Source: CAYLHF01 sp964383365
GTDB taxonomy: Bacteria > Bacteroidota > Rhodothermia > Rhodothermales > UBA10348
Direction of reading: 5' to 3'
Length of the DNA stretch: 16,579 nt
Assembly (NCBI GenBank): GCA_964383365.1
Contig: CAYLHF010000049.1
Span: forward strand, 1-16,579
Numbering within the stretch: the stretch's first letter is position 1; each line of letters starts with the position of its first letter. The notes beneath the pieces are model-generated. The model was not told where the DNA came from. It saw only the letters and a list, made by a program, of their open reading frames with translations, and did no database searches. A program made the translations under genes and the position numbers. Shown here piece after piece: positions 1-6,653 of this stretch.

Positions 1-561
1 GGCGCCCGGTTCTTCCGCTTCGGCGGCGGGTGCCTCCTCGGCGACCGGTGCGTCTGCTTCCGCGGCGGGTGCCTCCTCGGCGACCGGTGCGTCAGCTTCG
101 GCGGCTTTAACGGCAGACGTATCGGCGGCACTTCCAGCCCCCCTGCGTCCGGCCCTACGGGTTCTACGCTTCTTGCCTGAACTCGAACCATCAGGCTTCA
201 CGTCATTGTAGTCGACCAGTTCGATGATCGCCATCTCCGCCGAGTCTCCGGCTCTCTGACCGAGTTTTATGATGCGAGTGTACCCACCGTTTCGACCACT
301 GATCTTGCCGGAAATCTCCGTAAAGAGTTCGGTAACGGCAGCCTTATCACTAAGGTGCCTAAATACCTGCCGACGATTGTGTGTCGTATCCTCTTTCGCA
401 CGATTAATGATCGGCTCCGCATACATCCGCAGGGCACGCGCTTTGGTCAGCGTAGTCGTGATCTTTTTATGCTTGATCAGAGCCGTTGTCATCGCTGAAA
501 GCGTAGCCTTACGATGAGAATGGGTCCGCCCCAGCTTAAATCCTTTCTTCTGATGTCTCAT
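1..561 (-). CDS. rplQ: 50S ribosomal protein L17 with a long low-complexity tail (partial at 3' end)
   Basis: 187 codons are visible and the reading frame runs off at position 1, so stop and true length are unknown. The ATG at 561 gives MRHQKKGFKLGRTHSHRKAT, the L17 N-terminus; the core continues with ITTTLTKARALRMYAEPIIN and EDTTHNRRQVFRHLSD, and ends near DYNDV at about 121, close to the length of ordinary L17. A tail follows: basic at 130-140 (KKRRTRRAGRR), then Ala/Glu/Asp/Pro-rich from about 150, including two copies of a 13-residue unit. L17 is near the tunnel exit on the 50S. Tails rich in Ala and Glu are known on L17 in Bacteroidota-related lineages; their role is not known to me. Confidence 0.97.
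   Translation of the reverse strand, partial: MRHQKKGFKLGRTHSHRKATLSAMTTALIKHKKITTTLTKARALRMYAEPIINRAKEDTTHNRRQVFRHLSDKAAVTELFTEISGKISGRNGGYTRIIKLGQRAGDSAEMAIIELVDYNDVKPDGSSSGKKRRTRRAGRRGAGSAADTSAVKAAEADAPVAEEAPAAEADAPVAEEAPAAEAEEPGA
22..99 (-). repeat. 39-bp tandem repeat, two copies, inside rplQ
   Basis: Bases 22-60 and 61-99 are two head-to-tail 39-bp units differing at only two positions, one at the first base and one near the end. Each encodes EADAPVAEEAPAA (residues 155-167 and 168-180 of L17). A further degenerate part follows toward the window edge (EAEEPGA), so more copies may lie outside. The near identity at the DNA level suggests a recent duplication by slippage or unequal exchange. 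Confidence 0.9.
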
Positions 562-581
562 TTTCTATATAGTAATTCAAT

Positions 582-600
582 GGCGATCATCACGACCGCC
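582..600 (-). promoter_or_regulatory. Hairpin in the rpoA-rplQ spacer
   Basis: GGCGGTC and GATCGCC form seven pairs (one G-U) around GTGAT, starting 8 nt after the rpoA stop. The rest of the spacer up to rplQ is AT-rich. It might separate the translation or decay of rpoA and rplQ messages; no U-run follows. Confidence 0.32.
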
Positions 601-608
601 GTCTTTGA

Positions 609-1592
609 TCACTTGGCGATATCTTCGAGATACTTGTCGACATCCATGCCGAATGTGAGGTTTCTTTCGTCAATCACCTGCATCAATTCCTGCAGCGATT
701 TTCTACCGAAATTTCGAAACTTAAGCATTTCGGATTCCTCACGACGAACAAGATCTCCAATCGTCTTGATATTGGCTGCCTTCAGACAGTTGTGAGCGCG
801 GACCGAAAGATCCAGTTCATCGACCGACTGTGAGAGAAGCTCACGGATACGCTGTACTTCGGCGTCGACTTCCTTCTCCTCTTCCGTCGGCTGGGGCTCT
901 GCATCCATCTTGATGAACAGGCTCACATGATCGCGCATGATTGTCGCCGCTTGGGCCAGCGCATCCTCGGGGAGTACAGATCCGTCTGTATCCACTTCCA
1001 TCTGAAGCGATTCATAATCAATCCGTTCTCCGACTCGGGTCTGTTGAACGGTGTAGCGAACGTTTTTTATAGGCGTAAAGATGGAATCCATCGCTACGAC
1101 GCCGATAGGATCGTCTGCCCGTTTATTTTCTTCGGCTGCGACGTAGCCACGGCCTCTCTCCATACGTAGTTCTACCGCAAAACTCGCCTTACCAGAGAGT
1201 GTCGCAATATGATGCGAAGGATTCAATATTTCGTAATCGCTGGTCGCACCGGCAATGTCCTTCGCCGTCCAGGTTCCCGGACCTTTAACCAACAGGTGGA
1301 TGTTTCCATCTGCGCCTTCATTGGATTTGAACCGAATACCCTTCAGGTTCAGAATAATGTCTGCGACATCTTCAGTGACACCGTCGATTGTTGAAAATTC
1401 ATGCTGAACTCCATCAATCTTTAGTGCTGTTATTGCGACACCCTGGAGGGACGAAAGAAGCATCCTTCGAAGTGCATTACCGATTGTCACGCCGAAGCCT
1501 CTTTCCATGGGCTGGATGACGAATCGACCGTACGTTTCGGTGGTTTCTTCTACATGTACGCCGTCTGGCATCTGAATCGAGAAATTGCTCAT
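609..1592 (-). CDS. rpoA: DNA-directed RNA polymerase alpha subunit
   Basis: 327 aa, normal. The N-terminal domain (about 1-232) has YGRFVIQPMERGFGVTIGNA and LRRMLLSSLQGVAITALKID, the dimerisation and beta-contact region. An acidic linker (EEEKEVDAE, about 235-250) joins it to the C-terminal domain, where SVRAHNCLKAANIKTIGDLV places Arg265, Asn268 and Cys269 exactly as in E. coli; these contact UP-element DNA. GRKSLQEL follows. Both domains are complete. Its location between rpsD and rplQ links polymerase and ribosome synthesis. The start lacks a Shine-Dalgarno sequence. Confidence 0.99.
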   Translation of the reverse strand: MSNFSIQMPDGVHVEETTETYGRFVIQPMERGFGVTIGNALRRMLLSSLQGVAITALKIDGVQHEFSTIDGVTEDVADIILNLKGIRFKSNEGADGNIHLLVKGPGTWTAKDIAGATSDYEILNPSHHIATLSGKASFAVELRMERGRGYVAAEENKRADDPIGVVAMDSIFTPIKNVRYTVQQTRVGERIDYESLQMEVDTDGSVLPEDALAQAATIMRDHVSLFIKMDAEPQPTEEEKEVDAEVQRIRELLSQSVDELDLSVRAHNCLKAANIKTIGDLVRREESEMLKFRNFGRKSLQELMQVIDERNLTFGMDVDKYLEDIAK

Positions 1593-1626
1593 ATCAACTG
1601 TATCAATGCAATTTGAAAAGGAAATT

Positions 1627-1653
1627 ACCAGGACTGAAATAGATCTTCCCGGT
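1627..1653 (-). promoter_or_regulatory. Inverted repeat in the rpsD-rpoA spacer
   Basis: ACCGGGA and TCCTGGT form seven pairs (one G-U) around a 13-nt loop, 34 nt before the rpoA ATG. No bacterial promoter could be recognised in this 77-nt gap. Low-confidence structure. Confidence 0.22.
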
Positions 1654-1669
1654 CAACCAAACGCGCTTT

Positions 1670-2272
1670 CTATTTTGAGTAGAGCTCAACTATGAGCTGC
1701 TCTCTAATATTTTCCGGAATGTCCTCACGATTGGGATAATCCAGAAACTTACCCTGCAATTTGGTCCGATCAACTTCGAGCCATGGAAAACTCCGGCGAG
1801 TCCTTTGGACTGACTCCTGAATCGAAACGTTATTCCTGCTGCGAGGACGAATTTCGATGACATCTCCGGAACGCAGCTGGGCCGACGGGATATCGACTAT
1901 TCTGCCGTTCACAATGACGTGGCCGTGACATACTAATTGTCTGGCCTGCCTCCGGGTCATCGAAAAACCGAGCCGAAAAACCGTATTGTCCAGTCTTGCC
2001 TCAAGAAATTTAAGCAGGTTCTCTCCGGTTACCCCCTTCTTTCTTGCGGCCTTTCCGAACAGGTTTCTAAACTGCCGCTCGAGGAGGCCGTAGGTATACT
2101 TTGCCTTCTGTTTCTCTTTGAGCTGAACGGCGTACTCGCTCTCTTTCTTGCGCCTACCTCTGCCGTGCTGTCCGGGTGGGTTGGGCTTACGCTCAAGTGC
2201 TTTACTTGGGCCGAAGATCGGTTCCTTGAACCGCCTCGCAATTTTCTGTTTCGGGCCTCGATATCGGGCCAT
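1670..2272 (-). CDS. rpsD: 30S ribosomal protein S4, zinc-free form
   Basis: 200 aa. MARYRGPKQKIARRFKEPIF, then KPNPPGQHGRGRRKKESEYA, and the S4 RNA-binding domain with LDNTVFRLGFSMTRRQARQL and HGHVIVNGR. The N-terminal region has no cysteines, so this is the C-minus form lacking the zinc site; the only cysteine is in LVCHGH. S4 starts 16S 5' domain assembly and is a known translational autoregulator. The ATG is preceded by GAGAGGAT, one of few plausible Shine-Dalgarno sites, directly downstream of the three-hairpin spacer. Confidence 0.98.
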   Translation of the reverse strand: MARYRGPKQKIARRFKEPIFGPSKALERKPNPPGQHGRGRRKKESEYAVQLKEKQKAKYTYGLLERQFRNLFGKAARKKGVTGENLLKFLEARLDNTVFRLGFSMTRRQARQLVCHGHVIVNGRIVDIPSAQLRSGDVIEIRPRSRNNVSIQESVQRTRRSFPWLEVDRTKLQGKFLDYPNREDIPENIREQLIVELYSK

Positions 2273-2285
2273 AATTCTATCCTCT

Positions 2286-2365
2286 CGTTTGGGATGTTAC
2301 AAACGTACAGCCCTCACCGTGAGGACTGTAGCCGGTCTTAATCCGAATCCACGCCCGAACGGGCG
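2286..2365 (-). promoter_or_regulatory. Three consecutive hairpins upstream of rpsD (candidate S4 leader element)
   Basis: In transcript order: CGCCCG/CGGGCG around two bases (2352-2365); a long near-palindrome 2306-2330 in which TACAGTCCTCAC pairs with GTGAGGGCTGTA across one central base, all 12 positions pairing (one G-U), so 11 pairs with a 3-nt loop; and CGTTTG/CAAACG around an 8-nt loop (2286-2305), directly abutting it. A GAGAGGAT follows at once, about 6 nt before the rpsD ATG. The position next to the S4 gene suggests autogenous control, as S4 represses its own synthesis in E. coli and B. subtilis through mRNA structures. The hairpins are seen; ligand and effect are inference. Confidence 0.5.
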
Positions 2366-2379
2366 CAGACGATCATGCC

Positions 2380-2775
2380 TCAGACACGTCGTCTTTTCGG
2401 GGGCCGGCAGCCATTGTGGGGAACGGGGGTGACGTCGCGGATCGTAGCGATCTCGAGACCAATACTGGATAGTGCCCGGATAGCGGACTCACGCCCGCCC
2501 CCTGGTCCTTTCACGTATACCTCTACCCTTCGCAAACCCAGATCGTAGGCTTCCTTGGCGGCCGCTGAAGCCGCGACTTGAGCAGCGTAAGGAGTATTCT
2601 TACGTGAGCCCTTGAAACCCATCTTGCCTGAACTTGCCCAGGAAATGGTATTACCGTACTGGTCGGTCAGCGTCACCTGCACGTTGTTGAACGTCGCCTT
2701 GATATGGGCCTGCCCATTCGTCTCGACAACAACATTCTTTTTCCGTGAGCGTCCGCTCCGTTGTCTTTTTGCCAT
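2380..2775 (-). CDS. rpsK: 30S ribosomal protein S11
   Basis: 131 aa. HIKATFNNVQVTLTDQYGN, the glycine-rich KGPGGGRESAIRALSS, and the invariant end VTPVPHNGCRPPKRRRV are S11 motifs. The Asn-Gly at 121-122 corresponds to the site that becomes isoaspartate in E. coli S11. S11 lies on the 30S platform at the mRNA exit. The 107-nt spacer downstream, before rpsD, is the longest in the window and the most structured. Confidence 0.98.
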   Translation of the reverse strand: MAKRQRSGRSRKKNVVVETNGQAHIKATFNNVQVTLTDQYGNTISWASSGKMGFKGSRKNTPYAAQVAASAAAKEAYDLGLRRVEVYVKGPGGGRESAIRALSSIGLEIATIRDVTPVPHNGCRPPKRRRV

Positions 2776-2823
2776 AATTCGAAAAATACGTCTGCCCTAC
2801 CCGAATCCGGGAGAGCTTTTCAC

Positions 2824-3204
2824 TTACTTACGAGGGGCGGTCTTCTTACCTGCCACCGTTTTCTTTCTACCCTTTCTAGTCCGGGCATTTGTCTGAGTCC
2901 GCTGACCTCGAACCGGTAAACCACGGCGATGCCGCAATCCCCGATAGCAACCAACGTCCATCAGACGTTTAATACTGAGTTGAACCTCCGTTCGAAGTTG
3001 ACCCTCGACCTGATATTCATCCTCTACCATTCGTCTTACCGACCTGGTCTGCTCATCCGTCCAATCGTCCGGATGCATGTTGGGGTCGATATTCAGTTTC
3101 TCTAGAATCTCAACGGCCCGGGAGCGCCCAATGCCATAAATGGCAGTGAGAGCGATTTCTCCTCTTTTCTTGTTCGGGACGTCGATACCGGCAATTCGTG
3201 GCAT
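2824..3204 (-). CDS. rpsM: 30S ribosomal protein S13
   Basis: 126 aa. MPRIAGIDVPNKKRGEIALT, IYGIGRSRAVEIL with the helix-hairpin-helix-like turn, and the C-terminal CYRGLRHRRGLPVRGQRTQT, NARTRKGRKK show S13 without doubt. It sits at the top of the 30S head, pairs with S19 and touches P-site tRNA with its basic tail. The ATG is preceded by an A-run (GTAGAAAAAA) instead of a Shine-Dalgarno sequence. It opens the alpha-operon part of the cluster; the leader hairpin upstream is listed separately. rpsK follows after 48 nt. Confidence 0.98.
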   Translation of the reverse strand: MPRIAGIDVPNKKRGEIALTAIYGIGRSRAVEILEKLNIDPNMHPDDWTDEQTRSVRRMVEDEYQVEGQLRTEVQLSIKRLMDVGCYRGLRHRRGLPVRGQRTQTNARTRKGRKKTVAGKKTAPRK

Positions 3205-3237
3205 TTTTTTCTACAATTTGACGTACAGCAGTCGAAA

Positions 3238-3266
3238 ACAGATACCCGATATCATCGGATACCCGC
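3238..3266 (-). promoter_or_regulatory. Thirteen-pair hairpin in the leader of rpsM
   Basis: GCGGGTATCCGAT and ATCGGGTATCTGT pair over 13 positions (four of them G-U) around a GAT loop. The 8-base direct repeat CGGGTATC, present once in each arm, is what makes the arms pair. The hairpin lies 33 nt before the rpsM ATG, in the 67-nt rpmJ-rpsM spacer. In E. coli the S4 repressor acts on a structured leader at exactly this gene, although that structure is a pseudoknot overlapping the start. Whether S4 or another ligand acts here is unproven. Confidence 0.42.
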
Positions 3267-3271
3267 AATCA

Positions 3272-3388
3272 TCAACCCTGACGCTGTTTATGCTTCGGAT
3301 TCTTTTTATTTATGATGTATATGCGGCCCTTCCTACGTACAATTTTGTCGTCGGAACTCCGCTTCTTTACACTTGCCCGGACTTTCAT
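3272..3388 (-). CDS. rpmJ: 50S ribosomal protein L36, cysteine-free form
   Basis: 38 aa, read by hand between infA and rpsM: MKVRASVKKRSSDDKIVRRK, then GRIYIINKKNPKHKQRQG and TGA. The N-terminus MKVRAS-KKR and the C-terminus KHKQRQG identify L36. The zinc-ribbon form has CxxC, then C and H; here the first pair is replaced by SSDD and the third cysteine is absent, so there is no cysteine at all. Cysteine-depleted 38-aa L36 forms are typical of Bacteroidota and relatives. L36 binds 23S rRNA near the L7/L12 base. No Shine-Dalgarno sequence precedes it. Small size makes it easy to miss in automatic annotation. Confidence 0.95.
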   Translation of the reverse strand: MKVRASVKKRSSDDKIVRRKGRIYIINKKNPKHKQRQG

Positions 3389-3406
3389 CGTTGTTTTTCG
3401 CGTTGT

Positions 3407-3436
3407 GGCCTCGATCGACCATTTTCGATTGTAGCC
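3407..3436 (-). promoter_or_regulatory. Hairpin with internal loop upstream of rpmJ
   Basis: On the transcribed strand an inner stem ATCGA/TCGAT closes a 6-nt loop; three unpaired bases on each side lead to an outer stem GGCT/GGCC (one G-U). It ends 18 nt before the rpmJ ATG within the 87-nt infA-rpmJ spacer. Inner and outer stems are both short, so chance is a serious alternative. Confidence 0.25.
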
Positions 3437-3475
3437 TATGTGTTACCGGTATTAAACCATTTTGTTCACACCACC

Positions 3476-3694
3476 CTATCGATACCGATAGACGATGCGA
3501 CCTTTCGAAAGATCATACGGAGACAACTCGATCTTGACTCGATCACCGGGTAGAATCTTGATGAAGTGCATCCTCATCTTACCCGATAGAAGACCGAGTA
3601 TCTCATGTCCATTTTCGAGGCGCACCCTGAATTGTGCATTCGGTAGCGCGTCGATGACTTCACCATCCTGTTCAATTGGCTTTTGCTTAGCCAT
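3476..3694 (-). CDS. infA: Translation initiation factor IF-1
   Basis: 72 aa, the standard size, a single S1-type OB fold. GEVIDALPNAQFRVRLENGH, then GKMRMHFIKILPGDRVKIEL and YDLSKGRIVYRYR are family signatures. IF-1 blocks the A site during initiation. The ATG lies inside the end of map (shared ATGGCTAA), with GGAG about 8 nt upstream, the best Shine-Dalgarno site in the window; this indicates translational coupling to map. An 87-nt spacer follows, ahead of rpmJ. Confidence 0.98.
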   Translation of the reverse strand: MAKQKPIEQDGEVIDALPNAQFRVRLENGHEILGLLSGKMRMHFIKILPGDRVKIELSPYDLSKGRIVYRYR

Positions 3695-4508
3695 GTGCCA
3701 TCTCCAGATTCGTGTTGTACGGAAGCTCTTCTAGAATCTGCTCTACGTACGAAAATGAGGTCAGAACTTCTGGTTTTCCCTTTCTGACCACGACCATGTG
3801 CTCATAGTGCGCCGAGACCGAAGAATCTGCTGTCTGCACCGTCCATCCGTCTGACTCTGTTTCGACGGCTGACGTCCCACGGTTCACCATGGGCTCGATA
3901 CAGATCACGAGACCCGTCTTGAGCTTTCGCCCCGTTCCCTGGCGGCCATAATTCGGAACCTGAGGATCTTCATGAAGGTGCCTCCCGATACCATGACCGA
4001 CGAGATCTCGAACAACACCGAATCCTCCATCTTCGCAAACGGTTTGAACTGCTGCTCCGATATCGCCGAGACGGTTTCCTCCGATTGCCTGTGAGACGCC
4101 GGCCTGCAAGGCATCATGCGTAGCAGTACAAAGCACTTTATTATCTTCAGAGGGCGAACCCACGGCAAACGTAAATGCGCTATCGCCGTAAAAACCGTTG
4201 ATGATCACACCACAATCAGCAGACAGGAGGTCCCCATCTTCCAACACTCTATCCGATGGGATCCCGTGGACGACCTCTTCATTTACCGAGGTACACAGCG
4301 TAGCAGGAAAGACCTCTTTTCCGACCTGGTATCCCTTGAATGCCGGTACGGCGCCATGATCCCTGATGTACTCTTCAGCGATACGATCCAATTCCGCCGT
4401 CGTAATGCCGGGAGCGACGTGCCGGGCAAGCTCTCCGAGCGTCCGACTTACCAGGTCGGCCGACACGCGAAGCTGCTCGATCTCTCTATCGCTTTTCAAA
4501 TGGATCAT
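3687..4508 (-). CDS. map: Methionine aminopeptidase, type I
   Basis: 273 aa from the ATG at 4508; a TTG one codon upstream (4511) is an alternative. The enzyme removes the initiator methionine from new proteins in the cytoplasm. All metal ligands of the pita-bread fold are visible: Asp98, Asp109, His172, Glu205 and Glu236, plus the substrate-contacting His81 and His179 (motifs ADCGVIINGFYGDS, GHGIGRHLHEDP, CIEPMVN, SAHYEH). No N-terminal SH3-like zinc extension is present, so it is the short bacterial type Ia. The C-terminus has about ten extra residues. Its last codons overlap the infA start by 8 nt, and a GGAG inside map serves infA. Confidence 0.98.
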   Translation of the reverse strand: MIHLKSDREIEQLRVSADLVSRTLGELARHVAPGITTAELDRIAEEYIRDHGAVPAFKGYQVGKEVFPATLCTSVNEEVVHGIPSDRVLEDGDLLSADCGVIINGFYGDSAFTFAVGSPSEDNKVLCTATHDALQAGVSQAIGGNRLGDIGAAVQTVCEDGGFGVVRDLVGHGIGRHLHEDPQVPNYGRQGTGRKLKTGLVICIEPMVNRGTSAVETESDGWTVQTADSSVSAHYEHMVVVRKGKPEVLTSFSYVEQILEELPYNTNLEMAHG

Positions 4509-4532
4509 CAAAATTCTCTCTCTTATTTGTCT

Positions 4533-5846
4533 CTATCGTCGACCACGCATCTTGCCTGACTTCATAAATCCGTCGTAATGCCTCATGAGCAGGTGACTCT
4601 CTATCTGTTGAAGCGTGTCGAGCGTAACACCCACGAGGATGAGGAGACTCGTTCCGCCGAAGAAATGGGCGAACCCCTGGGTTACACCGAATTTCATCGC
4701 AAAGGCAGGTAAGATGGCTACAAATCCCAGAAAAATAGATCCAGGAAGCGTGATCCGCGTCAGGATATTGTCGATGAACTCACTGGTATGCTTGCCAGGA
4801 CGAATACCTGGTATGAAGCCACCCTGTCTCTTCATCGTGTCGGCCATCTCTTTGGGATTGACCGCTATCGCCGTATAGAAATACGTAAAGAACACGCAGA
4901 TCACGAAAAAGACAATCGAATATCCCCACGACGATATGTCGGTAAAGAATGCCCCGAATCGCTGCATGAACGGGCTACTCGGAAAAAACGATGCAAATGT
5001 CGCCGGTACGAACATGATCGACTGCGCGAAAATGATCGGCATCACCCCGGCCGCATTGATCCGAAGTGGCAGATACTGGGTTGACCCGCCATACACTTTT
5101 CGGCCCACAACACGCTTCGCGTACTGAACCGGAATCCTTCTCATTCCCTGCGTGACAAGGACTACACCTGCCGTGATGATTGCAAATATTCCAATTTCCA
5201 TCAGGAAAATGAACAGGTTTCCAGAAAGCTGAAACTCATTTACGAGCGACTGCGGCAGAAAAGCCACGATACCGATCATGATGATGAGCGAAATGCCATT
5301 CCCGAGTCCATTCTCGGTGATTCTTTCCCCCAGCCACATGACGAACATCGTTCCGGAGACCAGTACGATCACCGTCGATACCATAAAAAATGTCGGATTG
5401 ATGACAATGGCCTGGGCTGTCGCTCCGTATTGGAGATTTACAGCAAAGCCGACGCTTTGAAGGGCCGTAATCAGAATCGTTCCATACCGAGTGAGCTGCG
5501 TGATCTTTCGACGACCGTCTTCGCCTTCCCGCTGCAACTTCTGAAAATACGGAACGACGGCACCCATCAACTGAATAATGATTGACGCCGTGATATACGG
5601 CATAATACCGAGTGCGAAAATACCGGCAGCACTGAACGCACCTCCTACAAACATATCGAGGAGTCCCAGAAGATTGTTCGAGTCCGTCGTTGCATTGATG
5701 TTAGCGAGAACACTGGCATCGACGCCCGGTAGCGTGACATACGCACCGAGACGATAAACGAGCAACAGGCCGAGCGTGTAAAGAATACGCCGCCGAAGTT
5801 CCTCGACTTTCCAGATGTTGCGAACACTTTCGGTTAAACCGGCCAT
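4533..5846 (-). CDS. secY: Preprotein translocase channel subunit SecY
   Basis: 437 aa, normal for SecY, with about ten hydrophobic segments beginning near residue 21. MPYITASIIIQL at 82-93 and GERITENGLGNGISLII at 173-189 are the hallmark motifs, and the large cytoplasmic loops end in GFIPGIRPGKHTSEFID near the C-terminal third. SecY forms the membrane channel through which SecA-driven or ribosome-bound nascent chains pass; the lipoprotein encoded in this same operon would use it. Its place after rplO is the conserved spc arrangement. It is followed by map after 24 nt, with no adk between. Confidence 0.98.
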   Translation of the reverse strand: MAGLTESVRNIWKVEELRRRILYTLGLLLVYRLGAYVTLPGVDASVLANINATTDSNNLLGLLDMFVGGAFSAAGIFALGIMPYITASIIIQLMGAVVPYFQKLQREGEDGRRKITQLTRYGTILITALQSVGFAVNLQYGATAQAIVINPTFFMVSTVIVLVSGTMFVMWLGERITENGLGNGISLIIMIGIVAFLPQSLVNEFQLSGNLFIFLMEIGIFAIITAGVVLVTQGMRRIPVQYAKRVVGRKVYGGSTQYLPLRINAAGVMPIIFAQSIMFVPATFASFFPSSPFMQRFGAFFTDISSWGYSIVFFVICVFFTYFYTAIAVNPKEMADTMKRQGGFIPGIRPGKHTSEFIDNILTRITLPGSIFLGFVAILPAFAMKFGVTQGFAHFFGGTSLLILVGVTLDTLQQIESHLLMRHYDGFMKSGKMRGRR

Positions 5847-5862
5847 GGCAAATCTTTGGTTG

Positions 5863-5877
5863 ACCCTGATTCAGGGT
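5863..5877 (-). promoter_or_regulatory. Inverted repeat between rplO and secY
   Basis: ACCCTGA and TCAGGGT flank a single base, giving up to six pairs with a 3-nt loop. It is 16 nt before the secY ATG. It might affect secY expression relative to L15, or be chance; no U-run follows. Confidence 0.28.
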
Positions 5878-5889
5878 GAAGTTAGATGA

Positions 5890-6348
5890 CTAGAGTAGTG
5901 TTACCGATCCGCCGGCAGCTTCGATCTTCGTCTTGGCAGATGCACTGAAAGCGTGAGCGCTCACCTGGAGGCCATCGCTGACCTCGCCACCTCCAAGAAT
6001 CTTGACTCGATCATTTTTTCCAACCAGTCCGGTACCTTGAAGCACCTCCGGTGTGATCGGAGCCGATCCATCGATCTTTCCTTTGTCGATCCACTCTACG
6101 AGTGTAGAAATGTTTATGGGGCGGTAGGCGACGCGGAACGGATTCTTGAATCCGAACTTGGGTGTCCGACGCTGGAGTGGCATCTGACCGCCTTCAAACC
6201 ATACCGGAATTCTGGCTCCGGAACGGCTTTTCTGACCCTTATTGCCCTTGGTCGAACTGTGACCACCGTACCCGGAGCCAACGCCGCGTCCGATACGTTT
6301 TTTCGACCTTGTTGAACCTTTCGCAGGTTTGAGATTGCTTAAATCCAT
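5890..6348 (-). CDS. rplO: 50S ribosomal protein L15
   Basis: 152 aa. MDLSNLKPAKGSTRSKKRIG, then GRGVGSGYGGHSSTKGNKGQ and EGGQMPLQRRTPKFGFKN are classic L15 sequences. The glycine- and lysine-rich N-terminal extension threads into 23S rRNA, and the C-terminal globular domain ends SAKTKIEAAGGSVTLL. L15 is a late-assembly protein. Its usual partner downstream, secY, follows after 43 nt that contain a small inverted repeat. Confidence 0.98.
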   Translation of the reverse strand: MDLSNLKPAKGSTRSKKRIGRGVGSGYGGHSSTKGNKGQKSRSGARIPVWFEGGQMPLQRRTPKFGFKNPFRVAYRPINISTLVEWIDKGKIDGSAPITPEVLQGTGLVGKNDRVKILGGGEVSDGLQVSAHAFSASAKTKIEAAGGSVTLL

Positions 6349-6365
6349 AGTAGTAGTGCTATTAC

Positions 6366-6385
6366 GCTCTCACTGTCGTGAAAAC
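6366..6385 (-). promoter_or_regulatory. Inverted repeat in the rpmD-rplO spacer
   Basis: GTTTTCAC and GTGAGAGC form eight pairs (two G-U) around a GACA loop, 17 nt before the rplO ATG. A weaker TGTCA/TGACA hairpin (6397-6411) lies just before it in the transcript. Only the pairing potential is observed. Confidence 0.25.
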
Positions 6386-6425
6386 TCGCTTTCCTGTGTC
6401 AATCTGTGACAATCGAATGGGGTCG

Positions 6426-6623
6426 CTAAACCTCTTCAACCCGGACGAGATGTCCGACTTTACCGACCATGCCTCTTATCTGGGGCGTGTCAGCATGTTC
6501 GACTGTCTGGTGCATTCGTCTCAGACCCAACGCTTCCATCGTCAGCTTCTGGGTACCGGGACGTCTGATAACGCTTCTAATCTGAGTGATCTTCAGCGTG
6601 GTTTTTTTCTGCTTTTTGCTCAT
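6426..6623 (-). CDS. rpmD: 50S ribosomal protein L30
   Basis: 65 aa from the ATG at 6623. An in-frame TTG five codons upstream (6638) would add MSETT, but the ATG start MSKKQKKTTLKITQIRS is the natural one. IRRPGTQKLTMEALGLRR and the C-terminal RGMVGKVGHLVRVEE identify L30, a small non-essential-in-some-phyla protein near 5S rRNA. It is retained here, whereas some lineages have lost it. A 77-nt spacer with an 8-pair inverted repeat precedes rplO. Confidence 0.95.
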   Translation of the reverse strand: MSKKQKKTTLKITQIRSVIRRPGTQKLTMEALGLRRMHQTVEHADTPQIRGMVGKVGHLVRVEEV

Positions 6624-6653
6624 TGTAGTCTCAGACAAACAGTGATAATCTGA

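Noticed and set aside
1593..1669. Possible promoter before rpoA (TTGACC and Bacteroidota-type TTTG / TAnnTTTG elements)
   Set aside because: The spacing between the candidate elements does not fit either the sigma-70 or the Bacteroidota consensus.
2029..2241. 70-codon minus-strand frame inside rpsD
   Set aside because: It overlaps rpsD in another frame and resembles no family; rpsD itself is unmistakable.
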